Source: Halobellus inordinatus
Lineage (GTDB): Archaea; Halobacteriota; Halobacteria; Halobacteriales; Haloferacaceae
Reading direction: 5' to 3'
DNA: 64,000 nt
Assembly (NCBI RefSeq): GCF_024464655.1
Contig: NZ_JANHAV010000003.1
Coordinates: 124,001 to 188,000 of the forward strand
Position 1 is the first letter of the stretch. Every line of letters begins with the position of its first letter. Under the pieces are notes generated by a model. That model was not told the origin of the DNA. It saw only the letters and a program-made list of their open reading frames with translations, and did not search any database. The translations under genes and the position numbers were made by a program. Shown here piece after piece: positions 45,769 to 53,392 of the stretch.

Positions 45769-47085
45769 CTACGTCGCAGACGGCGGCACGCCCGCGTCGG
45801 AATCGCCGCCCGCGACGCGGTCTGCGTCCTCGTTCTCTGTCCCGTACCGTTCCCGGAGCCGACGGATGCGCTCGGGAATCGGCGGGTGCGTGAGGTGGAA
45901 TGCGGCGTACGCCGGGTGTGGGAATGGATTACTCAAGTTTTCGCCCGCGAGCGTGCGCAACGCGCGCGTCATCGACGCAGCCCCACCCATCGTCTCCGCG
46001 GCGAAGTCGTCGGCCTCGCGCTCGTGTGCCAGTGAGAGCTGATTCGTGAGCGGCGCGGTCAGCGACAACACGGGGCCGGCGTACAGCAGCCCAATCCCGA
46101 GCGCGGCGTAGGTCTCCTGTGGGAGCGCGAACGCGGCGTACACCCACTGGGAGGTCGTCACCCACCAGAGGAACGCGAAGACGACAGCCATCTGCACGGC
46201 GGAGGCTGCCAGTTGCTTCCAGATGTGGGCTTTCTTCCAGTGGGCGAGTTCGTGTGCGAGCACCGCCTGGATCGCCTCGCGGTCCATCTGATCGACGAGC
46301 GTGTCGAAGAGGACGACGCGCTTTGCGCGCCCGAACCCGACGAAGTACGCGTTCGAGTGCGACGATCGGCGACTCGCGTCCATCTCGTAGACCTGCTCAC
46401 ACTCGAAGCCGGCGTGTTCGAAGACGTTCTCGACCGCGTCGCGGAGGTCGCCGTCTTCTATCGGCTCGAAGTCGTTGAAAAGCGGCGCGATAACGCGGGG
46501 GTAGACGATCATAAACAGCAGCGAGAAGCCGACGACCAGCCCCCAGCCGACGACGGGCCACAGCGTCGGGAGCGCGTCGACCGCGAGCAGAATCGCGCCG
46601 CCGACGAGGCCGCCGAGGACGAGCGCGACGACCGTCCCGACGGCCAGATCGCGAAGCCACAGCGCCGGCGTCTGGTTGTTGAAGTCGAAGCGCTCCTCGA
46701 CGACGAACGTCTCGTAGGCGTCGAACGGCGCGGACAGGAGCCGACCGGCGACGATTGCTCCAGCGAGGAGCAGCACGCCCTGAGCGACGCTCGGGAGGCC
46801 GGTTCGACTCAGCGCCGCGGCGACGTCGCCGTAGAGCCCGGAAACGACGACAGCGAGCACGACGAGGACGCCCAGCCACGACTGGATCTGCGAGAGGATC
46901 GTCTTCGAGCGCTGGTAGGCCAGCATCTCCTCGGGCTCGTCGACGTCGAGCGCCGAGCGAACCCACTCGACGGCGTCGCGGACGGCCGCCGCGCCGTGAC
47001 GGAGATTGAGATAGTCGAGGACCGTCTCGAGCACCTGGACGCCGCCGAGCAGGGCGACGAGTGCGAGCGCGGATAGCGAGACCAT
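45769..47085 (-). CDS. M48-family zinc metalloprotease (Ste24/CAAX-protease-like)
   Basis: 438 residues from the ATG at 47085; the extra in-frame N-terminus back to 47172 is basic and unlike the family. At least six hydrophobic helices surround a protease domain with V-L-A-H-E-L-A-H-W (His278, Glu279, His282) and a later E-R-E-A-D-D-F-A, the third zinc ligand. Length and layout match Ste24 prenyl-protein proteases more than the shorter HtpX. It probably handles membrane-protein quality control or peptide clipping; archaeal substrates are unknown. Confidence 0.9.
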   Translation of the reverse strand: MVSLSALALVALLGGVQVLETVLDYLNLRHGAAAVRDAVEWVRSALDVDEPEEMLAYQRSKTILSQIQSWLGVLVVLAVVVSGLYGDVAAALSRTGLPSVAQGVLLLAGAIVAGRLLSAPFDAYETFVVEERFDFNNQTPALWLRDLAVGTVVALVLGGLVGGAILLAVDALPTLWPVVGWGLVVGFSLLFMIVYPRVIAPLFNDFEPIEDGDLRDAVENVFEHAGFECEQVYEMDASRRSSHSNAYFVGFGRAKRVVLFDTLVDQMDREAIQAVLAHELAHWKKAHIWKQLAASAVQMAVVFAFLWWVTTSQWVYAAFALPQETYAALGIGLLYAGPVLSLTAPLTNQLSLAHEREADDFAAETMGGAASMTRALRTLAGENLSNPFPHPAYAAFHLTHPPIPERIRRLRERYGTENEDADRVAGGDSDAGVPPSAT

Positions 47086-47160
47086 ACGAATTCCTGGGGC
47101 GTCGTGGGACTTCAACCTCGCGGGCGGGAGAGGGGAGCAGAGAGAAAGAGGACTGATAGT

Positions 47161-47232
47161 GATTACTCTCACTGTTTACCGCCGAGCGCCACTCTCGGAG
47201 GCGATGGTCGGCGGTAAGAGACGAGAGTAATC
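47161..47232. repeat. Nested 72-bp interrupted palindrome
   Basis: GATTACTCTC (47161-47170) mirrors GAGAGTAATC (47223-47232), and TTACCGCCGA (47176-47185) mirrors TCGGCGGTAA (47208-47217), with asymmetric 5-base spacers. The core around 47187-47204 can also pair (CGCC with GGCG). It lies between the GTPase gene and the protease gene, which read in the same direction. Confidence 0.8.
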
Positions 47233-47248
47233 ATTATGAGCGTCAGTC

Positions 47249-47268
47249 GGTCGAACGACCGTTCGACC
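47249..47268 (-). terminator. Hairpin directly after the GTPase stop codon
   Basis: GGTCGAAC (47249-47256) and GTTCGACC (47261-47268) form an eight-base stem with a four-base loop, ending one base from the stop codon. No T-run follows, so termination is uncertain; it may protect the 3' end of the message. Confidence 0.4.
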
Positions 47269-47269
47269 C

Positions 47270-48880
47270 TCACTCACCGACGTCGACGACGGTCCCAACG
47301 CCCTTCGACTGTCCCTCGCGGAACACGAACCGCTGGCCTTCCTCGACCAGGTAGGGGCGGAACTTGAACTCGACCGTCGCCGTTCCCGTATCGCCCGGGA
47401 GGAGTTGACCGCCTTCGGGGTGGAAGATGACCGCCTCACTCGCCGTCTCTAGGTGGACGACTGGCTCGTAGCCCTCGCGGATGCGGGTGGGATGATTCAG
47501 CACCATCACTTCCGCCTCGAACGAGCGGACTGACGGCGGGTCGGCGTCGCCCGGCAGCAGCGCCATTCCGCGCTCCATCTCCTCCTCGCGGACGCCTTTA
47601 AGCGCGATACCGACGATGCGTCCCGCCTTTGCCCGATCGACGCGGTGGTGGTGCATCTCGATCGAGCGGACCTCGACCTCGCGGAAGGAGCCGTCCGGCA
47701 TCGGCCCCAGCAGCAGTTCGTCGCCCACCTCGACGGAGCCCGAGTTGACCGTCCCGGAGGCGACCGCGCCGACGCCGGTCACGGAGTACGTCCGGTCGAC
47801 GTACATCCGGAAGTCCCCGCGGGTGTCGGTCGCCGTCTTCGGCAGGCGCTCGAACATCGCGTCGAGGTCGTCGAGGCCGTCCATCGTCACCGCGCTCGTC
47901 CGCAGGATCGGGACGACCGAGTCGCTCAGTTCCTCGACGGCGGCTTCGACGCCGTGTCGGTCGACGCGGAGCGGCGTCCGTCCGACGTCCCGGAGCATCC
48001 GTTCGACCTCGCGTTCGACCTCCTCGAAGCGGTCGTCGGTCACGGCGTCGGCTTTGGTGATCGCGACGACGGTGGGAAGTTCCATCGCGAGCAGGATGCC
48101 GAGGTGCTCGCGCGTCGTCTTCGTCGGGCCGTCGTCGGCGGCGACGACGACGAGTCCGTAGTCGAGGCGCTGGCCGACGAGCCCGCGGATCGTCGTCCGG
48201 AGCCAGGGCTCGTGGCCCACGGTATCGACGAATGAGACGAGCCGGTCGGCCTCCTCGACCACGCGTGCGCGGTCGGATTTGCGGTGGGGGTTGTCCATAT
48301 GGACCGCGCCGTCGTCGGTGAAGCCGTAGACGGCGTACGAGAGGTCCGCCGAGAGCCCGCGCTCGACTTCGTGCGGCTGGACGTCGAGGAAGCCGCGCGT
48401 CTGGCCCTGTCCGTCGTCGGCGGTCCCGGTGACCAGCGACCCCACGAGCGTCGACTTGCCGTGGTCGACGTGACCCGCGGTCCCGACGACGATGTGGTCG
48501 TCGTCGACGTCGAGCATCCCCCCTTCCTGGACGGTCGCGACGCCGACGAGGCCGCGCTCGCCGTCGTCACCGACGCCCCACGTCTCGACGTCTCCGATGT
48601 GGGCGTCCGCCTCCTCGGCGAGGATCGAGAGGACGTCCATCGATTCGGAGAAGGCTTCTGGCGGAATGCCGGCGATGCCGCCGTCGTCGGTGACGCCGAC
48701 GACGTACGTCGCCGTGCCGTCGCCGGAGAGCACCCGGTGGCGCAGTTGTGCCGCGAGGCTCTCCAGTCGGCCGTCGGCGAGATGCAACTCCCGTGAGAGT
48801 CGCTCTTTGAACTCGACGCTTCCGCCCTCCTCCTCGCCGCGCTCGAGGGCCGACTCCAGTACGGCCCGATCAGCGCTCAT
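47270..48880 (-). CDS. GTPBP1/GTPBP2-like translational GTPase
   Basis: 536 residues. An N-terminal region of about 130 residues precedes the GTPase domain, with G-T-A-G-H-V-D-H-G-K-S-T (G1), D-T-V-G-H-E-P-W (G3) and T-K-A-D (G4). Two EF-Tu-type beta-barrels follow. This layout is that of archaeal GTPBP1-like proteins, relatives of EF-1A, which in eukaryotes help rescue stalled ribosomes and degrade mRNA. The archaeal role is not settled. The protease gene follows 185 bases downstream behind two inverted repeats. Confidence 0.88.
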   Translation of the reverse strand: MSADRAVLESALERGEEEGGSVEFKERLSRELHLADGRLESLAAQLRHRVLSGDGTATYVVGVTDDGGIAGIPPEAFSESMDVLSILAEEADAHIGDVETWGVGDDGERGLVGVATVQEGGMLDVDDDHIVVGTAGHVDHGKSTLVGSLVTGTADDGQGQTRGFLDVQPHEVERGLSADLSYAVYGFTDDGAVHMDNPHRKSDRARVVEEADRLVSFVDTVGHEPWLRTTIRGLVGQRLDYGLVVVAADDGPTKTTREHLGILLAMELPTVVAITKADAVTDDRFEEVEREVERMLRDVGRTPLRVDRHGVEAAVEELSDSVVPILRTSAVTMDGLDDLDAMFERLPKTATDTRGDFRMYVDRTYSVTGVGAVASGTVNSGSVEVGDELLLGPMPDGSFREVEVRSIEMHHHRVDRAKAGRIVGIALKGVREEEMERGMALLPGDADPPSVRSFEAEVMVLNHPTRIREGYEPVVHLETASEAVIFHPEGGQLLPGDTGTATVEFKFRPYLVEEGQRFVFREGQSKGVGTVVDVGE

Positions 48881-49024
48881 AGCCGCGGATAGGGAACGAT
48901 CCGCTAAAACCCTTTTCGTGGTGTGGGTTCCCGTGTCACAGTAGCGGTACCGAACAGCGTGTAGCGGTCTGGACGCGTGCTCTGTGGCTTATCGGCCGAG
49001 AGCGAGAGTGGCGAAGACGCCCTT

Positions 49025-49594
49025 TCACTCCGTGAGGCGCTCGTACGCGCGGTTCACGCGCTTGAACTGCTCTTCGTCGCCGGAGTCGGTGTCGGGGTGG
49101 ACGGCCTTCACCCGCTCGCGGTAGGCGGCGCGCACGTCCGCTTCGTCTGCGCCGGGGTCGAGACCCAATGTGCGGTAGGCCTCGGCGAGCGTCGGCTCGT
49201 TCGGGTCTCGCCGGGGTCCCGCAGTTCGGCGACCACGGCCGTCAGCCGCACGCTGGCCGCGTCCGCTCGCTCGCCGGTTCCCGCCTGCGCGGCGTCCGTT
49301 CTCGGCCCCAGCCGCGCGTCTCCCCGGGCCGAAGCCCTGGAAGTCACGCGGGCCACGGGACGCCGCGTTCGGCCCTCCTCGTCCGGGGCCGGATCCGGGT
49401 CCGGCTTCGACGGTACGGCGGAGCCGGTCGCGAAGACGGCCGCTCGCGTGGTACCACAGGAGGTACGTCGCGATTCCGAACGGAACTGCCAAGAGCAGCA
49501 GAAACGGCTGATAGACGAACGCGAGGACGGTCAAGAGAACCGTCGTCCCCGCGAACACCGCTGCAATGCCGATGACGAGTCCGTCCCTGTCCAC
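49025..49594 (-). CDS. Membrane-anchored J-domain protein with Arg/Gly-rich linker
   Basis: 189 residues with a GTG start. Two hydrophobic helices (about 7-50) come first. Then follows a linker of about 75 residues rich in Gly, Arg, Ala and Pro. A C-terminal J-domain starts A-Y-R-T-L-G-L-D-P-G-A-D and has the H-P-D motif. J-domains stimulate DnaK/Hsp70; the anchor would place DnaK work at the membrane. The strongly basic linker stands out in an acidic proteome. Confidence 0.85.
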   Translation of the reverse strand: MDRDGLVIGIAAVFAGTTVLLTVLAFVYQPFLLLLAVPFGIATYLLWYHASGRLRDRLRRTVEAGPGSGPGRGGPNAASRGPRDFQGFGPGRRAAGAENGRRAGGNRRASGRGQRAADGRGRRTAGPRRDPNEPTLAEAYRTLGLDPGADEADVRAAYRERVKAVHPDTDSGDEEQFKRVNRAYERLTE

Positions 49595-49693
49595 GCGTGA
49601 ACGCAGGGCTCGGAGAACCGTAAGCGTCCCGGCACCCCGTGGCGATTTCGCCGAGACGACAGATCAATTACGGCTGTCGGGAAACAGCAGATT

Positions 49694-50161
49694 ATGATTT
49701 CACTCGAAGAGACCTATATCGAGAACCGCGTGCTCGTCCAGCCGAGCAACACCAACAACCACGAGATCGCACACGGCGGCAACGTCGTCAAGTGGATGGA
49801 CGAGGTCGGCGCGATGTCGGCGATGCGGTTCGCCGGGCAGACCTGCGTCACAGCCCATATGGAGAGCGTCGACTTCCACGAGCCGATTCCGCGCGGGAAC
49901 GCCGCGCTCATCGAGGCGTACGCTTACGAGGCGGGGTCGACGAGCGTGAATATTCACTTACGCGTCTTCAGTGAAGACCCGCTGTCGGGTGAGTGCAAAC
50001 TCACGACGGAGTCACACTTCGTCTACGTCGCGATCGACGAGGACGGCAATCCCGTCTCCGTCCCGGATCTCGAAGTCACCACCGAACGGGGAGAGACGCT
50101 CAAAGCCGTCGCGCTCGGCGAGGAGACGCCCCAGCCGATCGAAGAGCAGTGGAGCGATTAG
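49694..50161 (+). CDS. Acyl-CoA thioesterase (hot-dog fold)
   Basis: 155 residues, one hot-dog domain. N-N-H-E-I-A-H-G-G-N-V-V-K-W-M-D is the acyl-CoA hydrolase signature with the helix that covers the acyl chain. It should hydrolyse medium- or long-chain acyl-CoA to fatty acid and CoA in the cytosol. It is divergent from the J-domain gene and convergent with the SDR gene. Confidence 0.9.
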   Translation: MISLEETYIENRVLVQPSNTNNHEIAHGGNVVKWMDEVGAMSAMRFAGQTCVTAHMESVDFHEPIPRGNAALIEAYAYEAGSTSVNIHLRVFSEDPLSGECKLTTESHFVYVAIDEDGNPVSVPDLEVTTERGETLKAVALGEETPQPIEEQWSD

Positions 50162-50193
50162 TCGGTAATTCCTGAAAAGCGGGAGACGCGACG

Positions 50194-50958
50194 CTACCGT
50201 GCCAAATAACCGCCGTCGACGCCGAGTGCCTCGCCGGTGACGAACGACGCCTCGTCGTCACAGAGCCAGCACACGGCGTCCGCGACCTCCTGAGGCGTTC
50301 CGAGGCGATTCATCGGGTGGAGCTGTTCGATCTGCTCTCGCATATCCGGGTCGGACGTAAGGCCCGCCGCTTCCAGAAGCGGCGTCTCGATGAATCCGGG
50401 GCAGACCGCGTTGACGCGAACGCCCGTCTCGCCGTTCTCCAGTGCGGCCGTCTTCGTCAGGCCGAGCAGGCCGTGCTTCGCGGCGGCGTAGCCCGAGGAG
50501 TTCTTGAACCCGACGTGCCCCAGGATCGAGGCGTTGTTCACGACTACGCCACCGGTCTCCTGTTCTTGCATCTGTGCGATCTCGTATTTCATACAGTTGA
50601 ACACGCCAACGAGGTTGACGTCGATGACGCCCTGCCACTCCTCGGGGTCGTGGTCGGTGACGGCGGCACTCGGGCCGCTGATTCCGGCGTTGTTGAAGGC
50701 GTAATCGAGTCGGCCGTAGGTGTCGACCGCGACGTCGACCATCGCTTCGGTCGCGTCCGTGTCCGTGACGTCGGTCTCGACGAAGCACGCCTCGCCGCCG
50801 GCTTCTTCGATCTCTGAGACCGTCTCCTCGCCACCCTCGACGTCGACGTCGGCGACGACGACACGCGCACCGCGGTCGGCGAACTCGATCGCAGTCGTCC
50901 GTCCGATTCCCGATCCGCCGCCGGTGACGACCGCAACTCCGTCGGTAAACGAACCCAT
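50194..50958 (-). CDS. Short-chain dehydrogenase/reductase
   Basis: 254 residues, classical SDR. T-G-G-G-S-G-I-G is the dinucleotide-binding loop at about 12-19, N-N-A-G at about 89, and a catalytic Ser with Y-A-A-A-K-H-G at about 157-163. An acidic residue after the second strand (V-A-D-V-D) favours NAD(H). The substrate is open; 3-oxoacyl reductase or sugar dehydrogenase activity is typical for the group. Confidence 0.9.
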   Translation of the reverse strand: MGSFTDGVAVVTGGGSGIGRTTAIEFADRGARVVVADVDVEGGEETVSEIEEAGGEACFVETDVTDTDATEAMVDVAVDTYGRLDYAFNNAGISGPSAAVTDHDPEEWQGVIDVNLVGVFNCMKYEIAQMQEQETGGVVVNNASILGHVGFKNSSGYAAAKHGLLGLTKTAALENGETGVRVNAVCPGFIETPLLEAAGLTSDPDMREQIEQLHPMNRLGTPQEVADAVCWLCDDEASFVTGEALGVDGGYLAR

Positions 50959-51048
50959 ATCGAAACGTCACAGTAATCGATCAAAAGCGTAGCGACGGAG
51001 GGGCACCATCATACAAAGGTAAAGTGCCTTTGCCGCCGATGTACCGAT

Positions 51049-51534
51049 ATGGGCAATCAGGATATCGACGACGTGGACAAGGCTATCCTGTATGCGTTAC
51101 AGGAAGACGCCCGAAATATGTCGTCCGGCGACATCGCAGAGCGAACCGGTACCTCCGACAGCACGGTCCGAAAGCGCATCCAACGTCTCGAAACCGACGA
51201 GATCGTCAAGGGATACAGCGCCGAAGTGGACTACCAGCGGTCGGGCTACCCGCTCCGGATGTTGCTGTTCTGCACCGCCTCGATCGCCGAGCGCGGCGAA
51301 CTCATCGACGAGATCCTGGAGATCGACGGGGTCGTATCGGTCCAAGAGTTGGTCACCGGCGAGCAGAACCTCCTCGTGACGGTCGTCGGAGAGTCCGACA
51401 GCGACATCACGCCCGTCGCACAGAAACTGCTGGATATGGGACTGACGGTCGCCGACGAAGTCCTCGTGCGGAGTCATCAGACCACGCCGTTCGGGAAGTT
51501 CGACCCCGAGACGCACGCAGAAAACGGTCACTAG
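51049..51534 (+). CDS. Lrp/AsnC-family transcriptional regulator
   Basis: 161 residues. The winged helix begins D-D-V-D-K-A-I-L-Y-A-L-Q-E-D-A-R-N and contains G-T-S-D-S-T-V-R-K-R-I. A RAM domain follows (Q-E-L-V-T-G-E-Q-N-L-L-V). It is divergent from the SDR gene and lies 364 bases upstream of the dabB-dabA pair in the same orientation, so it is a candidate regulator of either. Confidence 0.9.
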   Translation: MGNQDIDDVDKAILYALQEDARNMSSGDIAERTGTSDSTVRKRIQRLETDEIVKGYSAEVDYQRSGYPLRMLLFCTASIAERGELIDEILEIDGVVSVQELVTGEQNLLVTVVGESDSDITPVAQKLLDMGLTVADEVLVRSHQTTPFGKFDPETHAENGH

Positions 51535-51898
51535 CGGAGCATCCGACAGATCGAACAGAAGTGTCCGACTCCACGCTGTAAGCGACCGACCTGTTCGCGA
51601 CGAGGACAGCGTCCGGCATTCTCGGTGTGCAAGGTTGCTCGTCGGTATTCGAACGTTCTGCTGGATCTACCTCTTTCGACTGGCTACTGATGCGTACCGC
51701 GAGCCACGTATCCGCTAGCCGAGCCTGTGTGCCATACAATACCATCACGTTCTATAATTTTATTTTTCCGAACAGAATGGGAAGATAGATAGATTTAACA
51801 ACCGATCTGTTCGTACAGTTGGGTAGGACGACCGAATGCTGTGATCGGTGTGTGGGACGCACGCCGTCGTCGCAGTGGTCGGTCACAGACACCAAACG
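51535..51898 (+). promoter_or_regulatory. Upstream region of dabB with AT-rich promoter
   Basis: No gene is seen here. An AT-rich tract at 51752-51770 and GATTTAAC at 51792-51799 stand out; the second is a good TATA element, giving a start near 51822 and a 5' UTR of about 75 bases before the dabB ATG. The region between 51540 and 51740 holds nothing recognisable. Confidence 0.4.
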
Positions 51899-53392
51899 AT
51901 GACCGGACAAGAGCAGTCGACGACCGTGGGACAGCTTTCGACGCCGACGAACGGCGATTCACGCGTGCCGGCGACGTTGACGCGGCTCGTGTGGGTCCTA
52001 TGGATTGTGAGCCTGGGTGTGCTCGCCGTCCGGTTCCGAGGCGGCGGAGGCTGGGAGATCGCGGGTCTCGTGGCTGTCGACGGCTTGACGGCCGTGATGT
52101 GGGCGACGGTGACGTTCTTCAGCGGGATCGTCCACAGCTACTCGCGGCGCTATATGGCCGGGAGCCGGAGGATCGACCGGTTCTTCGGGCGCGTGTTCGC
52201 CTTCACACTGGCCGTGATGCTGCTGGTCGCAGCCGACCACCTCGCGCTGTTCGGGCTCGCGTGGCTCGCGATGGGGCTCCTAATGGCCGACCTGATCGGA
52301 CACGTCGAGGGCTGGCCCCAGGCCCAGGCCGCAGCCTCACTCGCGCGCCGGTACTTCCTCGCGAGCAGCGCCTTGCTCACGATCGCGCTCGCGACACTGT
52401 GGTGGGACACGGGTGCGACGACGATCTCAGGGTTCGCATCGAGCGTCGCCGGCGCGTCGCCTACGGTCGTGCTGTTCGCCGCCGGCGCACTCCTGCTGGC
52501 GGCGATGGTCCAGTCCGCGCTCGTCCCGTTTCACACGTGGCTGCTCGCGTCGATGACGGGACCGACGCCCGCCTCGGCGCTGATGCACGCCGGCTTCGTC
52601 AACGCCGGCGGCGTGCTACTGGTTCGCTTCGCGCCGGTGGTGACGGCCGACGCGGGAGTGATGCTCGCGGTCGTCCTCGTCGGCGCGGCGAGCGCGCTCC
52701 TGGGAAAGCTTCTCAGAACGGTGCAGACAGACGCCAAGGGCAAACTCGGCTGCTCGACGGTCGGCCAGATGGGCTTTATGATTATGCAGGCCGGCCTGGG
52801 ATTCTTCGGGGCCGCCATCACCCACCTCATCCTCCACGGGTTCTACAAGGCGTATCAGTTCCTCTCGTCGGGCGGTGAGGTCGAACACGAGAGCCCGACG
52901 AAGACGAAGGCAAAGCAGTCCGGATCTGTCGGTCTCGCCGGCGTCGCCGTGATCGTGCTCACCGCGCTCGCGGGCGGCGCGGTGTTCGCCGGACTCACTG
53001 GAAAGGGCACGCAACTGGACAGCGGCGTCCTGCTCGTGGGGCTCGTCGTCCTGACGGTGATGCACGCCACCCGCGACGTGGTCACGCAGACCTCGCTTCC
53101 GACCCTGGTACGGTACGGCGCGGTTCCGCTGGTCGCGTTGCCCGCGATCGCAATCTACGCCACGGTCTACGGCGTGATCGAGGGCTTGCTCTCCGGCCTC
53201 CCCGCGATCGGACAGCCAGCGGAGTTGACGCTCGCCTACGGACTCGTCGGCGCCGCGTTCCTCGCCGTCTACCTCGCGATCGAGACCGGCGTCTACCGCC
53301 GCAGCCAGCGCCTGTACGTCGCGCTGTTGAACGCGACGCAGCCGCCCACGGACACCCTGTTGACGACGACGGAGGACTACAATGAGTACTGA
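51899..53392 (+). CDS. dabB: DabB, NuoL-like membrane subunit of the DAB inorganic-carbon pump
   Basis: 497 residues from the ATG at 51899; the in-frame codons upstream are basic and follow the TATA element. About 13 hydrophobic helices carry the proton-channel pattern of complex I antiporter subunits (F-F-S-G-I-V-H-S-Y-S-R-R-Y-M and later H-T-W-L-L-A-S-M-T-G-P-T-P-A-S-A-L-M-H-A-G). Because dabA overlaps its end by 11 bases and no other complex I gene is near, it is the cation-driven half of DAB, not respiratory NuoL. Confidence 0.88.
   Translation: MTGQEQSTTVGQLSTPTNGDSRVPATLTRLVWVLWIVSLGVLAVRFRGGGGWEIAGLVAVDGLTAVMWATVTFFSGIVHSYSRRYMAGSRRIDRFFGRVFAFTLAVMLLVAADHLALFGLAWLAMGLLMADLIGHVEGWPQAQAAASLARRYFLASSALLTIALATLWWDTGATTISGFASSVAGASPTVVLFAAGALLLAAMVQSALVPFHTWLLASMTGPTPASALMHAGFVNAGGVLLVRFAPVVTADAGVMLAVVLVGAASALLGKLLRTVQTDAKGKLGCSTVGQMGFMIMQAGLGFFGAAITHLILHGFYKAYQFLSSGGEVEHESPTKTKAKQSGSVGLAGVAVIVLTALAGGAVFAGLTGKGTQLDSGVLLVGLVVLTVMHATRDVVTQTSLPTLVRYGAVPLVALPAIAIYATVYGVIEGLLSGLPAIGQPAELTLAYGLVGAAFLAVYLAIETGVYRRSQRLYVALLNATQPPTDTLLTTTEDYNEY

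Noticed and set aside
47249-47268. Classical intrinsic terminator
   Set aside because: A clear stem is present but no T-run follows; kept only as a low-confidence 3' structure.
51899-53392. NuoL of respiratory complex I
   Set aside because: No other complex I gene is near, and dabA overlaps its end, the arrangement of the DAB pump.
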